Assembly: GCF_014197245.1 (NCBI RefSeq)
Contig: NZ_JACIFF010000001.1
Location: 806,001-870,000, forward strand
Length of the DNA stretch: 64,000 bases
Direction of reading: 5' to 3'
DNA from: Neolewinella aquimaris
GTDB lineage: Bacteria; Bacteroidota; Bacteroidia; Chitinophagales; Saprospiraceae
Shown: positions 15,779-25,587 of the stretch, one piece after another
How the letters are laid out: each line of letters opens with the position of its first letter
Numbering within the stretch: the stretch's first letter is position 1
Position numbers and translations under genes: made by a program
The notes under the pieces: generated by a model
Seen by the model: only the letters and a program-made list of their open reading frames with translations
Told to the model about the DNA's origin: nothing
The model's database searches: none

Positions 15779-16357
15779 TTATAATTTTATACTGTTCCAG
15801 GCCATCTGGTAGACTTCGTCTAGCTCCGACTGGCTGATTTTGTAATGCTCCCGCTGCTGCATGTTGAGGAGGAAGGCGATGGGATAGATCGTGAAGGCAT
15901 ACAGCACGTAGGGCGATACGGGTCTGATGATGCTCTGGGCCTGTCCGCGCTTCCACAGTTCGAGCAGGGGGCGTAGGTGTTTGAGTCCTTCCTGCCGGCT
16001 CACCTCATCGACCATGGGGGTATTGTCGCACTGCGAAAGGAACATGGCCGCTTCTACCTCCCGCAGCTTAAAGGCGGCAATGTTGTGCCAGATTCGTTGG
16101 AAATCCTGTTCTACGGAATCCGTTTGCTCATAGTCGCGAAACGCGGATGCGCTGAAAGCGCTCTTTACTTCCAGGTACACCTTATTGATCAGGTCCTGCT
16201 TGCTGTCGAAGTAGCGGTAGATCGTTCCCGGCGATACCCCCGCCAGCTTGGCTATCTTGGCCATGGGTGCAGCGTGAAAGCCGTTGTTGTTGACTAGGGA
16301 GATGGTAGCCCGGACGAGGGCGTCTCGTTTTGCTTGGCCTTTGGGGGTGGTACTCAC
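15779..16357 (-). CDS. TetR-family transcriptional regulator
   Basis: About 192 residues from the GTG at 16357 (MSTTPKGQAKRDALV), which is the usual short lead into a TetR helix; a TTG at 16384 would add nine residues. The HTH is MAKIAKLAGVSPGTIYRYFDSKQDLI, with the hallmark G.IY.YF..K.DL. The rest is the variable helical ligand domain. It heads the MDR-dehydrogenase operon, and a perfect palindrome sits just upstream (16385-16398). The inducer is probably a reactive carbonyl or quinone, which is inference from the neighbours. Confidence 0.9.
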   Translation of the reverse strand: MSTTPKGQAKRDALVRATISLVNNNGFHAAPMAKIAKLAGVSPGTIYRYFDSKQDLINKVYLEVKSAFSASAFRDYEQTDSVEQDFQRIWHNIAAFKLREVEAAMFLSQCDNTPMVDEVSRQEGLKHLRPLLELWKRGQAQSIIRPVSPYVLYAFTIYPIAFLLNMQQREHYKISQSELDEVYQMAWNSIKL

Positions 16358-16384
16358 GGGTTGCAGGTTCTGATAAGGTAACAA

Positions 16385-16398
16385 AATGAACGTTCATT
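16385..16398. promoter_or_regulatory. Palindromic operator, probable TetR site
   Basis: AATGAACGTTCATT is a perfect 14-base palindrome, of the TGAACnGTTCA-like type many TetR proteins bind. It lies 28 bases before the GTG start of the regulator gene. Confidence 0.7.
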
Positions 16399-16477
16399 CA
16401 GTTTTGTGTAACACCCTTTATCTTTAGTCATGTCTTTAGCGTAGTAGTAAGTGGCCCGGCCGTTCAGCTCATTGCCT

Positions 16478-17869
16478 CTACCGGATCCCGTTCAGATACT
16501 GTTCCAGCATGGTGTAGCCGTCCGCAGCTACCGTGTTGCGGTCGTCGGGGTCGTTCGGGTCCAAGCCGTTGGCGTTTTCCCAGTCGTCGGGCATACCGTC
16601 GTGGTCGGTGTCGGCCAGCGCAGGAGCAGTGTGAAGTTCGGGCCAGCCACCTGCGTCGCGTTGGGTATCGATGATTCCGGTCGGGGCATCGGTGCTGATC
16701 TTATCCTGGTTGCGGCGGTAGCTGTCTCCCTCGTAGGTGGCGTAGCCGCCACGGGCTTCCAGCGCAATGCGCGCATCTAAGGCATCCCGCTTCGGGAGGA
16801 TGGCCCCGGCGGAATCCAGGACCAGTTCGTAGGCCCGCCGAGCGGAATGTTCCCGGATGGGCATGGCCGGCCAGGGTTCGCTGAGTTTGATCTTGTCCGT
16901 TGCCAGGTCGGACTGCACCCCGCCGTCCCAGTTGTCGGCGGTGACCGCAGCACTGCCTTCCACGACGTTGCCGTCGATGTACCACGTGCCGTGATCGCCC
17001 TCCCCGCGCGCGGAAGGATTGGCGATGCGGTAGGATAACTCTCCCGGCAGCGTCGCCGGACCGGGCTTATAGTAGTTACCCACCACATTGAAGGTCGAGA
17101 AATTGAATTTGTCGTTGCCTACCTGACTTGCCTCTCCTCCGTAGCAACTGTTGAAGCCCCAGTTATAGATCACGTTGTTGCGGTAATCGGTGTATCCCGA
17201 CCCGGAGGCCATGCGCGGATTGCGGCTGGTATGGTGCGCCAGCAGATTGTGGTGGTAACTGCCGTGGTTTGACCCCCAAATACCGCCGAATCCGTGGGTG
17301 CCCTTTGCGTGGTTCGAGTCGTACATACTCTCCGTGATCATCGACCACTGCACCGTAATGCTATCGCAGTGGTAGACCGACATCGTCTCGTCGACGCTCC
17401 AGCTCGCCGAAAGGTGGTCCAGGATGATGTGCTTGTGGTAGCGGCTCGAGACGGCATCGTAATCCTGCCCGGACACATCCCCCGGACGAATGCGCAGGTA
17501 GCGCACGATGACGTGATCCGCATCGATGTTCAGCGGGTAGTTCTTCAGGCATATCCCCTCCCCCGGTGCGGTCTGTCCGGCAATGGTCAGGTAGGGGTTG
17601 CGGATGACGAGCGGACTTTCCAGTTCGATGTTGCCGCTCACTTGGAAGACTACCGTTCGCGGGCCGGTAGCCTCAACGGCCTGCCGCAGGCTTCCGTCTC
17701 CGTGGTCGTGGAGGTTCGTGACCGTGTAGACTTCCCCGCCCCGTCCCCCCAGGGTATATTTTCCGTAGCCCTCCGCGGTGGGGAAGGCCAGTTGCTGGGC
17801 CGGCAGGTTTAAACTGATGAGAAGCGTAAGCAGTAAGCGTGTGGCGGCCGGGTAGTTGTCGGTGCTCAT
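16478..17869 (-). CDS. Exported pectate-lyase-like parallel beta-helix protein
   Basis: 463 residues from 17869 with a signal peptide. The mature part begins FPTAEGYGKYTLGGRGGEVY, the usual start of Bacteroidota PL1-type proteins, and contains VIVRYLRIRPGD, LDHLSASWSVDETMS, HHNLLAHHTSRNPRM and NNVIYNWG, a beta-helix of pectate lyase type. The arginine in TSRNPRM lies where PL1 enzymes keep the catalytic Arg. The C-terminus has an Asp-rich calcium loop, DTDHDGMPDDWE, followed by GLDPNDPDD. Expected substrate is polygalacturonate or a related uronic-acid polymer. Confidence 0.85.
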   Translation of the reverse strand: MSTDNYPAATRLLLTLLISLNLPAQQLAFPTAEGYGKYTLGGRGGEVYTVTNLHDHGDGSLRQAVEATGPRTVVFQVSGNIELESPLVIRNPYLTIAGQTAPGEGICLKNYPLNIDADHVIVRYLRIRPGDVSGQDYDAVSSRYHKHIILDHLSASWSVDETMSVYHCDSITVQWSMITESMYDSNHAKGTHGFGGIWGSNHGSYHHNLLAHHTSRNPRMASGSGYTDYRNNVIYNWGFNSCYGGEASQVGNDKFNFSTFNVVGNYYKPGPATLPGELSYRIANPSARGEGDHGTWYIDGNVVEGSAAVTADNWDGGVQSDLATDKIKLSEPWPAMPIREHSARRAYELVLDSAGAILPKRDALDARIALEARGGYATYEGDSYRRNQDKISTDAPTGIIDTQRDAGGWPELHTAPALADTDHDGMPDDWENANGLDPNDPDDRNTVAADGYTMLEQYLNGIR

Positions 17870-18040
17870 TATTGGAGTATGGGTAAAATTGCTATCGGCG
17901 CGAATACCCGCTGGTGGCCGCCGTATGGCAGCTTCACCACTCGCGAGTTCTATCGCCACTATCTCCCCAAGATCGGACCATTTGGGCACTAGGGGCTAGC
18001 AGAATTTAACCTGTACTATCCAATTTAAGCTTCCCGCGGT

Positions 18041-19321
18041 TCACCGATTCACCCTTAGCGTCCTTGTCCACCTAGGCTCCGACGCTCCGTTCTCGTACAC
18101 TTCGATGCGGGTAAAGACCGGACGGGGCGGGGGGATGTACGGATTCGTTCCCTGTGAGTTGTCGTCCGATCCCGGTATCCCGTTGTCGTAGGGCGGCGGG
18201 GGACTCGGCAGAACGGTAAACAGGAGCTCGAAGTCGACCACGCCCGTTCGGTTGGTGGTAAAGAAGCGGGAGGTGTCGGACTGCTCGAGTTGGGAGTAGT
18301 CCCAGCCGCTGCCGTCCTGGAAGGCGGGAAACATCCAGTTCGTCCCACTGACCTTCACCTTCAGGCTGGTATTCTCCGGCAGGTCGGCCACCATGGAGTA
18401 CGAGCCGGTACGGTCCGTATCCTGATTCATGTCCAGCACATTCAGCCCGTGCGACCCGCTGGTGGGATACCGGATTTTGTTGGTCTGCTCGAATGTAGTC
18501 GTAGCAATGAAGATAGCCAGGTAATCCTCAAACCGCGGGATGACTACCGTCTGACCCATTTCCTCGTATCGCCGCACAAGTTGCTGGCGGATGGAGGCGG
18601 GATGCAGCAGCGTGGCGTTGTTGATGAGCTGGGACCCGAGGAGTTTGCTGTCGAGGGTTCCGTCCTCCCGAAGGTCCGTACTTATGTTGGCCAAAAATTC
18701 CGAGAATTCCTGCACGGATAGGTAGCCCTGTAAGATGACGGATATGGCGAGCAGTTTTGCATTATCGGTGCCGCTTGCGGAAATATCGAGCAGGTGAGAT
18801 TCCCGCGCGCCGTCGGGCTGCATACCAAATATGGCGAAGATTTCCTCCTGCGCCCTGCGTTTGGCGGCGGCGAAGGACTCGCCGTCGGCCAGTAAGTATT
18901 CGACCCGTGCCTTTTCCAGGTGGGAAAGAAGGTTTACGTTGAGGCCGTCGTACTGACCCAGGTCCGATAGCGCGTAAAGCGTAAGCTGGGCGGTAGAGCT
19001 CTCGTCGGTGACCTCGTTGTAGTAGAATCCATCGGCACGCAGCTGAACGTACTGCGATCTAAGCTCGACGCTGGGAAAGGTGAAGGAGCCCCGGTTGTCC
19101 GCGATCTGGGTGGTGTAGGTGCTGCCGGTAGGGATGAGCGCACCGCTTAACTCGGCCAGCTGGATGGAGGTGCCGTTGAGGAACGGTCCCTTCTGTACGT
19201 AGCCGGCAATTTGTTCGTAGGAGCGCACCGGTCCGGAGCCAGCCGGATCGACCTCCTCCTTCGTGCAGGCGGCAAACAGGAATATGCCAATCAGGAGGGT
19301 GAGCGAAGCAAGATGTCTCAA
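18041..19321 (-). CDS. Large lipoprotein, unknown function
   Basis: 426 residues with a lipoprotein signal (lipobox F-A-A-C). The region around residues 40-110 (VQKGPFLNGTSIQLAEL, then FTFPSVELRSQYVQLRADGFYYNEV) looks like a carboxypeptidase-regulatory/Ig-like beta domain, and the middle is helical. A proline-rich linker (PSPPPPYDN) precedes a short C-terminal beta part. It lies between the pectate-lyase gene and the sulfatase gene on the same strand, but the 98-base gap leaves operon membership uncertain. Confidence 0.65.
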   Translation of the reverse strand: MRHLASLTLLIGIFLFAACTKEEVDPAGSGPVRSYEQIAGYVQKGPFLNGTSIQLAELSGALIPTGSTYTTQIADNRGSFTFPSVELRSQYVQLRADGFYYNEVTDESSTAQLTLYALSDLGQYDGLNVNLLSHLEKARVEYLLADGESFAAAKRRAQEEIFAIFGMQPDGARESHLLDISASGTDNAKLLAISVILQGYLSVQEFSEFLANISTDLREDGTLDSKLLGSQLINNATLLHPASIRQQLVRRYEEMGQTVVIPRFEDYLAIFIATTTFEQTNKIRYPTSGSHGLNVLDMNQDTDRTGSYSMVADLPENTSLKVKVSGTNWMFPAFQDGSGWDYSQLEQSDTSRFFTTNRTGVVDFELLFTVLPSPPPPYDNGIPGSDDNSQGTNPYIPPPRPVFTRIEVYENGASEPRWTRTLRVNR

Positions 19322-19419
19322 GGGTAATAGGTTTTCCGATACCCAGGAAAAACGGCCTGCTGCTACCCCAATTGTCCGTTAACTAAATGAGCGTTTAGCC
19401 GGTTGGATTGACGGCCCGT

Positions 19420-20928
19420 TCACTTCGCCCGTACCTCCTCCAGTAGCCGCTGCATCCGCTCCACCCGCTCGGGATGCTCCTCACTCAGGTTCACCCGCTG
19501 GCCGGGATCTTCCCGGAGATTAAACAGCAGCACCTCACTGTCGAAATCGGCGAACCCGCGCAGTTCGGCAAATTCTTCCGGCATGCGCGTTACTCCCCCG
19601 CTGGGGCCGTCAAGGTAGAGCCAGTCGCCGTCGCGCAGCCCCCAGCGCGCGGCGTAGGTATTGTGTACGGTGACCTGCCTTACCGGGGCGTCAGCTGCCG
19701 ATCCGGTCAGTAAGGAGCGTTGGTCGTAGCCGTCGGGAGCCGCACCGGATGGCAGGTCGATCCCGGCCGCTGCGGCAACCGTGGGCATCACGTCGATTTG
19801 GGAGATGGTCTGGTCGCGTACCGCTCCCCCCGCAATCTTACCCGGCCACCGCACGATCATGGGTACCCGGTGACCGCCTTCCCACACGTCGCGCTTGAGG
19901 CCGCGCAATTCGCCCATGCTCAGGTGGCCGTAGCGTTCGGCCCGTGGAAACGCGTAGTGCTCCGGACCGTTGTCCGAGCTAAAGATGACCAGGGTGTTGT
20001 CGGCAAACCCCGCCTCCGCGAGGGCGGTCAGTACGCGACCGATCATGTAATCCGTTTCGTACACGAAGTCGCCGTAGGCGCCGGCTTCCGTCTTGCCCAC
20101 AAATTCCTCGTTCGGGATAATGGGTGCGTGGGGGGAAGGCAGAGAAAAGTACAGGAAGAAGGGCTTATCCGCGCTTTGTCTTCCAATGTATTCGACGGCC
20201 TTATCGGTCACCGTAGGCAGCACCTCATAGGGATTCCAACCCTTCACCATCGGGCCGGGACGAAATTCCCACTTGCCCTCCCCTACTTCGTAACCGACGC
20301 TGTCGGGGTGCATGACCTCCGTGGGCACTTCGAGCAGCCGGTCGTTCTCAAACCAGGCGTAAGGCGGAAAATTGATGGTGCCGTCCCCGAAATAGTAATC
20401 GAATCCCCGGGAGAGGGGACCGCCCTCGATCGGTCCACTGATGTCGACGTCCTCCGGCCGGTCTACCTTAACCGACTTGTTGGCTTCCGCGAGCTCGGCC
20501 AGGGAATCGTTCCTGAACGTCCAGTCCCAGCCCAGGTGCCACTTACCGACGCAGGCGGTATTGTAACCATTGTCCTTTAGTACCTGGGGTAGCGTGACGT
20601 CGGTATCCGCGAAGAAGGGTGGTCCGAATGAGTTGACAATATTGTGCTGCTGCCGCCAGTGGTACTTCCCCGTAAGCAGCGCATACCGGCTGGGCGAACA
20701 GATGCCGGAGGAACTGTGAGCATCCGTAAAGCGCATCCCCTCCCGTGCCAGCCGATCGAGGTTCGGGGTGGGAATTTTACTGTCGGGGTTCTGAACGGCA
20801 AGATCGCCGTAGCCCATGTCGTCGGCGTAGATGATGACGACGTTGGGGGGTTGCTCGCTGGTGGATGCGTGGTCGCCGGAAAAGGCAAACGTGGTCAGAA
20901 ACAGACAGAAGAGTACTAGATTATTCAT
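19420..20928 (-). CDS. Family S1 sulfatase, exported
   Basis: 502 residues from the ATG at 20928 with a signal peptide. The N-terminal metal-binding [12 protein letters not shown] and the active-site motif G-I-C-S-P-S-R (Cys 77, formylglycine precursor) followed by [11 protein letters not shown] are complete. KWHLG and the second metal site [10 protein letters not shown] follow. It needs activation by formylglycine-generating enzyme, which is not in this window. It removes sulfate esters from glycans. The phosphatase gene upstream on the same strand ends 42 bases away, and its own promoter lies in that gap. Confidence 0.92.
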   Translation of the reverse strand: MNNLVLFCLFLTTFAFSGDHASTSEQPPNVVIIYADDMGYGDLAVQNPDSKIPTPNLDRLAREGMRFTDAHSSSGICSPSRYALLTGKYHWRQQHNIVNSFGPPFFADTDVTLPQVLKDNGYNTACVGKWHLGWDWTFRNDSLAELAEANKSVKVDRPEDVDISGPIEGGPLSRGFDYYFGDGTINFPPYAWFENDRLLEVPTEVMHPDSVGYEVGEGKWEFRPGPMVKGWNPYEVLPTVTDKAVEYIGRQSADKPFFLYFSLPSPHAPIIPNEEFVGKTEAGAYGDFVYETDYMIGRVLTALAEAGFADNTLVIFSSDNGPEHYAFPRAERYGHLSMGELRGLKRDVWEGGHRVPMIVRWPGKIAGGAVRDQTISQIDVMPTVAAAAGIDLPSGAAPDGYDQRSLLTGSAADAPVRQVTVHNTYAARWGLRDGDWLYLDGPSGGVTRMPEEFAELRGFADFDSEVLLFNLREDPGQRVNLSEEHPERVERMQRLLEEVRAK

Positions 20929-20934
20929 TGCATT

Positions 20935-20967
20935 CAAATATATACATTGCACCCGCGACCCCGCCAA
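20935..20967 (-). promoter_or_regulatory. Promoter of the sulfatase at 19420
   Basis: On the minus strand TTG at 20967-20965, 22 bases, then TATATTTG at 20942-20935. The predicted transcript start is within a few bases of the ATG at 20928, so the mRNA may be nearly leaderless. Confidence 0.65.
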
Positions 20968-20970
20968 ATT

Positions 20971-22596
20971 CTACTTCGAAACCTTAACCGTGACCGGCCA
21001 GCCGGGAAATTGCTTGGCATCCGCCTGCCTCAGGTCGGCATCCCGCGCCCAGCATTCGAAGGTAACCTCCTGCGTTGCCGGATGGAAGCGAATGACGCCG
21101 AATCCGCTGCCGTTGGAGGCGTTGTCGGGATTGGCGTAGGCGTACATTGAAATGTGGTTGTTGAAGCCGTCGAGGTAGTCGCCCGTCCAGGGAAGCGGGG
21201 AATCCGCCACGGGATTTTCTCCGGGCTGCTCGTCTTCCGGCCACCACCAGCGGGAGTAGTAATCGTTGACCGAAGCGGGTACGACGAAGGCCCAGGGGCC
21301 GTCCCGAAATTCATCGATGCCGTGGTGGATCACCGTCGGCAGGTGCTGATCGCCGGCGATGTGTACGGCATTCGCCGCCTTGATGGCACGCAGTGCTTTG
21401 TTGCGACCGGTTTGCGGCCAGCCGTTGGAGTCCAGGTCGGCGTGGAGCCGTTCCCGATTGCGCCCGTGGAGGTGGGCCCCGCCGCAGAAGCCCGTGGCGG
21501 AGAGAACTGCTTTCATCTGTCCGGCTTGCTGGTCCTGGGCCCAGTCCTCGAGAAAGGTAATCTGACGGTCGCCGAGTAGCTTGAGTCCGGGCAGATTGAT
21601 GGTCGCGGGGTCGTAACTAGGATCATTGACGTGGTCGGGACGGGGGCCCATCTGGGGTATTTTCCCGTTCGGGCCGGACTTGAACTTACGGTCCTCGATG
21701 ATGGCAAAATCAACCGCTCCCAGCGGAAGGGAGGTATAGTACACCCCGATGCCCTGCTCCACCGGTGTGGGATCGTAGGGGTCGGGCAAGTGGGAAGTTT
21801 GGCAGCGTTCCACCATTTTCACGTATTCGTGGTGGCAAAAGTAGCCGCCATCGTTGCCTGCGCGTTCCCGGGCGATCTTGCCCCCCTCGCCCCAGAGATT
21901 CCCCTGGCCGATGTCGTGGTCATCGGGAATGGAAATCATCGGACGGTGGCGAAACGTTTCTCGAAATTGCTGGCCGAATTTGAGCCAGGCCGCGGTATGC
22001 TCGGTGTGGTCGTAGGACTGGTCGCCGGCGAAGAACATCAGATCCGGATCGACGACCGCCACGTTCCGTACGTAGGACGCCCGGTCGCCGCGATCCTGGT
22101 TGGAGTTACAGCTGAAGGCCGCCACGACGACCTCTCGGTCAGGAGCCGGTTGAGCCCGCACACTACCTTCGAATACTGCACCCGTTCCGTGGCGCAGGCG
22201 ATAGGGAACGGTAGTTTGAGTATCCCAGTCCTCCACGCGGAACAGCGTTGACCATCCCAGTTCGTTCACCGGCCGTCGTCCGACCTCGACCCACTTGCCG
22301 TTACGCTGAATCTCCAGCAACACCTCACGGCTTTCCTGGGGGTAGAGTGGGTAGAGCTGGGCGGTCAGTTTAAGGGTGTTATCGGCAACGGTGTAGGCGC
22401 CGAAGGCGATCACGGAATCCCGCGGGACCTTTACGTCGATGATGGGATTCTCGGCCCGGTTCCACCAGTCGTTTGTGGCGAGGGTATCCAGATTGGTGAA
22501 GGGGGCTTGCTGGTACTCGCCTTCGGTCAGATCCGGCACTTTTCGACTGCAAGAGACGATGACGAGAAATGCTAAAGCAAGGAATAGATGTTTCAA
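20971..22596 (-). CDS. PhoD-family alkaline phosphatase-like lipoprotein
   Basis: 541 residues with lipobox V-S-C at Cys 16. An N-terminal beta domain (to about 165) precedes a calcineurin-like core: VVAAFSCNSNQDRGD, MFFAGDQSYDH, ISIPDDHDIGQGNLWGEGG and IAGDQHLPTVIHHG, all metal-binding signatures of PhoD. PhoD enzymes hydrolyse phosphodiesters and monoesters outside the cytoplasm. Being sandwiched between sulfatase genes suggests that the glycan target or its degradation products carry phosphate, or that the region simply scavenges ester-bound sulfate and phosphate. Confidence 0.85.
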   Translation of the reverse strand: MKHLFLALAFLVIVSCSRKVPDLTEGEYQQAPFTNLDTLATNDWWNRAENPIIDVKVPRDSVIAFGAYTVADNTLKLTAQLYPLYPQESREVLLEIQRNGKWVEVGRRPVNELGWSTLFRVEDWDTQTTVPYRLRHGTGAVFEGSVRAQPAPDREVVVAAFSCNSNQDRGDRASYVRNVAVVDPDLMFFAGDQSYDHTEHTAAWLKFGQQFRETFRHRPMISIPDDHDIGQGNLWGEGGKIARERAGNDGGYFCHHEYVKMVERCQTSHLPDPYDPTPVEQGIGVYYTSLPLGAVDFAIIEDRKFKSGPNGKIPQMGPRPDHVNDPSYDPATINLPGLKLLGDRQITFLEDWAQDQQAGQMKAVLSATGFCGGAHLHGRNRERLHADLDSNGWPQTGRNKALRAIKAANAVHIAGDQHLPTVIHHGIDEFRDGPWAFVVPASVNDYYSRWWWPEDEQPGENPVADSPLPWTGDYLDGFNNHISMYAYANPDNASNGSGFGVIRFHPATQEVTFECWARDADLRQADAKQFPGWPVTVKVSK

Positions 22597-22701
22597 GTTG
22601 GCGGATGTTAGTAAGTTGCGAATATGATGCGCACCGCCGAATATAGCTGTAGCAATACTAACTGTGGTTTGGGCGGAGTCCCAATAGCTATCGGAAGAGC
22701 A

Positions 22702-24150
22702 ATGTCCATTCTAATAGCTCTAATAGCGTTGCTTTTTATTACCGCTACGGGATGCGGCGGAACCAAGTTTGTGGCTTCCAGCAGCAGCGAAGGAAATCAG
22801 CTACCCCCCAACGTCGTCTTCCTCTTGGTTGACGACCTCGGCTGGAGAGACCTCGGTTGCTACGGCAGCGACTTCTACGAGACCCCGAACATCGACCGCT
22901 TGGCTGCCCGCTCCACCCTGTTTACCGATGCGTATTCCGCCCACCCCGTCTGCTCCCCCACCCGCGCCGCCCTCCTGACGGGCAGACACCCGAGCCGCAT
23001 TGGCATCACGGACTGGATACCGGGCCAGGACCCACGGAACAGACCGCTGGTCGGGGTGACCGACCTGGATAGCTTACCGCTCCATGAGCTCACTCTGGCC
23101 GAAGCACTGAAGGAATACGACTACACCACTTTCTTCGCCGGCAAGTGGCACCTTGGCGACGAAGGCAACTACCCCGAGGACCAGGGCTTCGACATCAACA
23201 AGGGGGGGCACCACAAGGGCAGCCCACCGGGGGGCTATTATTCTCCCTACCAGAACCCAAAATTAGCCGACGGACCCGCGGGGGAATACCTGACCGACCG
23301 GTTGACGGATGAGTCCATCCAGTTTATGTCCGCCCAACGCGAGGAACCCTTCCTGCTCTACCTCTCCTACTACACCGTACATACGCCCATTCAGGCATGC
23401 AACCGACACCTCCAACGCTTCGAGGATAAGAAAGCGGCCCTGCAGATCGGTGAGCCGAACGTGCGCGGTGAAGGTGGTGGGCAGACTGTCCTGGATCAGT
23501 ACAATCCCGCCTATGCCTCCATGGTCTATGCCCTCGACGAGAACGTTGGCCGGCTACTGGACAGCCTCGAAGCGATGGGGCTTGACGACCGAACCCTTAT
23601 CGTTTTCACCTCCGACAACGGGGGACTTTCCACCCTTGAAAATCGGAGGACCGCCCCGACTAGCGTCGTACCGCTACGTGCCGGCAAGGGCTGGGCCTAC
23701 GAAGGCGGGATCAGAACTCCGCTGTTGGTGAGCCGACCCGGACAGCAGACCGCCCGCCGCAGCTTCACACCGGTGATCAGCATGGACCTCTTCCCCACCA
23801 TCCTCCAGGAAACCGGCCACCCGCTGATGCCGGATGCGCACGTGGATGGGCTGAGTCTCACGCCACTGCTAAACAGTGATCAGGATACCCTGCACGAAGT
23901 ACTTTTCTGGGACTATCCCCATTACCACGGCAGCGCCTGGACGCCCGGTTCCGCCCTCAGGAAGGGAGACTGGAAATTGGTCTATTTCTATGAAACCGAC
24001 CGCTACGAGCTCTATCATCTAGCGACCGACCTCTCCGAGCAGCGCGATCTGTCCGGTAGCCACCGGGCCGAATTGACGGACCTAAAGGAGGAAATGGCGC
24101 GGATGAAACAAGAGTATCGGGTCAAGATGCCTACCGCGAACGTCCGTTGA
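22702..24150 (+). CDS. Family S1 sulfatase lipoprotein
   Basis: 482 residues from the ATG at 22702. MSILIALIALLFITATGC is a lipoprotein signal (Cys 18), and the upstream in-frame ATG codons have no such signal. VFLLVDDLGWRDLGCYG and the formylglycine motif P-V-C-S-P-T-R (Cys 84) are intact, followed by KWHLGD and the metal site VFTSDNGG. The gene is divergent from the PhoD gene and converges on the next sulfatase gene with a 21-base gap. This is the only plus-strand gene in the utilisation region. Confidence 0.92.
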   Translation: MSILIALIALLFITATGCGGTKFVASSSSEGNQLPPNVVFLLVDDLGWRDLGCYGSDFYETPNIDRLAARSTLFTDAYSAHPVCSPTRAALLTGRHPSRIGITDWIPGQDPRNRPLVGVTDLDSLPLHELTLAEALKEYDYTTFFAGKWHLGDEGNYPEDQGFDINKGGHHKGSPPGGYYSPYQNPKLADGPAGEYLTDRLTDESIQFMSAQREEPFLLYLSYYTVHTPIQACNRHLQRFEDKKAALQIGEPNVRGEGGGQTVLDQYNPAYASMVYALDENVGRLLDSLEAMGLDDRTLIVFTSDNGGLSTLENRRTAPTSVVPLRAGKGWAYEGGIRTPLLVSRPGQQTARRSFTPVISMDLFPTILQETGHPLMPDAHVDGLSLTPLLNSDQDTLHEVLFWDYPHYHGSAWTPGSALRKGDWKLVYFYETDRYELYHLATDLSEQRDLSGSHRAELTDLKEEMARMKQEYRVKMPTANVR

Positions 24151-24171
24151 TGGGTAGTCTTCCCCCGGTAT

Positions 24172-25587
24172 TCAGGGGCGTTTCGGGCGCTCGAACCGGT
24201 CTGGGTGAAGGGTATTGTACAGCGAATCCTGTCGCAGGCCGAGGAATACCGGACCGTGGTTTGCCTCGTCCCAACTCTTCCACGCGCTTTCCAGTGAGTC
24301 GACGGTAGCGGATTGTTCCGGAGCAAGATTGTTCCCTTCCGCCAGGTCCTTGTCCAGCGCGTAGAGTTCCGGCCCCCGTTGGTAGCTGATGAGTTTGGTG
24401 TTTCCCCTCCGGATCGAGTGCTTCTCTTCGTCCACTTTTTTCCAGAACAGCTGGTCGTGGGGTGCTCCGGATCGCACTCCGGTCAGGTAAGGCAAAAGGT
24501 CGGTGCCATCCAGTGGATTCGCGTTGGGGGCGGGCCCCGTTTGGCGGGCGACCATGGTTGCCAGAATGTCAAGGGAGCTTACCATCTCATCGTAGTGTTG
24601 CCCGGAAGGGATCTGCCCCGGCCACCGCATCGCGTAGGGTACCCGAACGCCACCTTCCAGTAGGTCGGATTTCTGTCCACGCAAGGGGCCGTTGTCGGAG
24701 CCGTTGCTTCTTTCCGGTCCGCCGTTATCCGAAAGAAAGACCACCAGGGTTTGCTCTTCCAGGTGCAGGGCTTCCAGTTGATCCAGGACCCTGCCCACCC
24801 CGTCGTCCACTGCACCTACCATGGCCGCATACGTACGTCGGCGCTTATCCGCAATGTCCGGGAAACGGCTGAGATACTGCTCCGTCGCTTGCAGCGGACC
24901 GTGGGGAGCATTGTAGGCGAGGTAGATAAAGAAGGGATCGTTCCGGTACTTTTCGATGTAGTTGACGGCCTCGCGGGAGAGCGCGTCGGTGAGGTATTCG
25001 GTCTCCTCTACCCGCGCTTCGTTGCGCAGGAGTTTGGTGCGGTAGGCGTCGATCTGTCGCTTGACTTCGTATTCGTCCTGCAGTACATACTCCTCCGGAA
25101 AGTACCGGTGGCCACCGGTGAGGAAGCCAAAAAAGTCATCGAAGCCCTGCACCAGGGGGCGCTGGCTTCGGTGGGCTCCGAGGTGCCATTTGCCGATGGC
25201 GACCGATTTGTAGCCCACTTTCTGGAGCACCTCGGCGATCGTCTCCTCGGCTACCGGCAGGCCCATATCCGGGTCATTGGGCGCGAACAGGGGGTTGCGG
25301 GCAAATCCGAAGCGGTCCTGGTAGCGGCCCGTAATCAGGCCGGCCCGACTCGGTCCGCACACGGGATAGCTGACGTAGCCGTCGGTAAAGATCACCCCGC
25401 TCCGCGCCAGTCGGTCGATTTGGGGGGTGGGAATGTCCTTACTGCCATTGAAACCCACGTCGCCGTAGCCAAGGTCGTCGACCAGGATGAGCACCAGATT
25501 GGGCGGCCGTGTATCACCTTCCTGGCAGTTTCCTTGCGACGGGTACCACAGAAGAGGAAAGAAAAGAAATAACCAAGCGCCCCGCAT
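24172..25587 (-). CDS. Family S1 sulfatase, exported
   Basis: 471 residues with a signal peptide. It has LILVDDLGYGDVGFNG, the formylglycine motif P-V-C-G-P-S-R (Cys 77) followed by AGLITGRYQDRFG, KWHLGAH and VFLSDNGGPER. The start codon directly abuts the stop codon of the SusD gene (zero spacing), so it is the third gene of the susC-susD operon. The substrate taken up by that SusCD pair is therefore very probably sulfated. Confidence 0.93.
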   Translation of the reverse strand: MRGAWLFLFFPLLWYPSQGNCQEGDTRPPNLVLILVDDLGYGDVGFNGSKDIPTPQIDRLARSGVIFTDGYVSYPVCGPSRAGLITGRYQDRFGFARNPLFAPNDPDMGLPVAEETIAEVLQKVGYKSVAIGKWHLGAHRSQRPLVQGFDDFFGFLTGGHRYFPEEYVLQDEYEVKRQIDAYRTKLLRNEARVEETEYLTDALSREAVNYIEKYRNDPFFIYLAYNAPHGPLQATEQYLSRFPDIADKRRRTYAAMVGAVDDGVGRVLDQLEALHLEEQTLVVFLSDNGGPERSNGSDNGPLRGQKSDLLEGGVRVPYAMRWPGQIPSGQHYDEMVSSLDILATMVARQTGPAPNANPLDGTDLLPYLTGVRSGAPHDQLFWKKVDEEKHSIRRGNTKLISYQRGPELYALDKDLAEGNNLAPEQSATVDSLESAWKSWDEANHGPVFLGLRQDSLYNTLHPDRFERPKRP

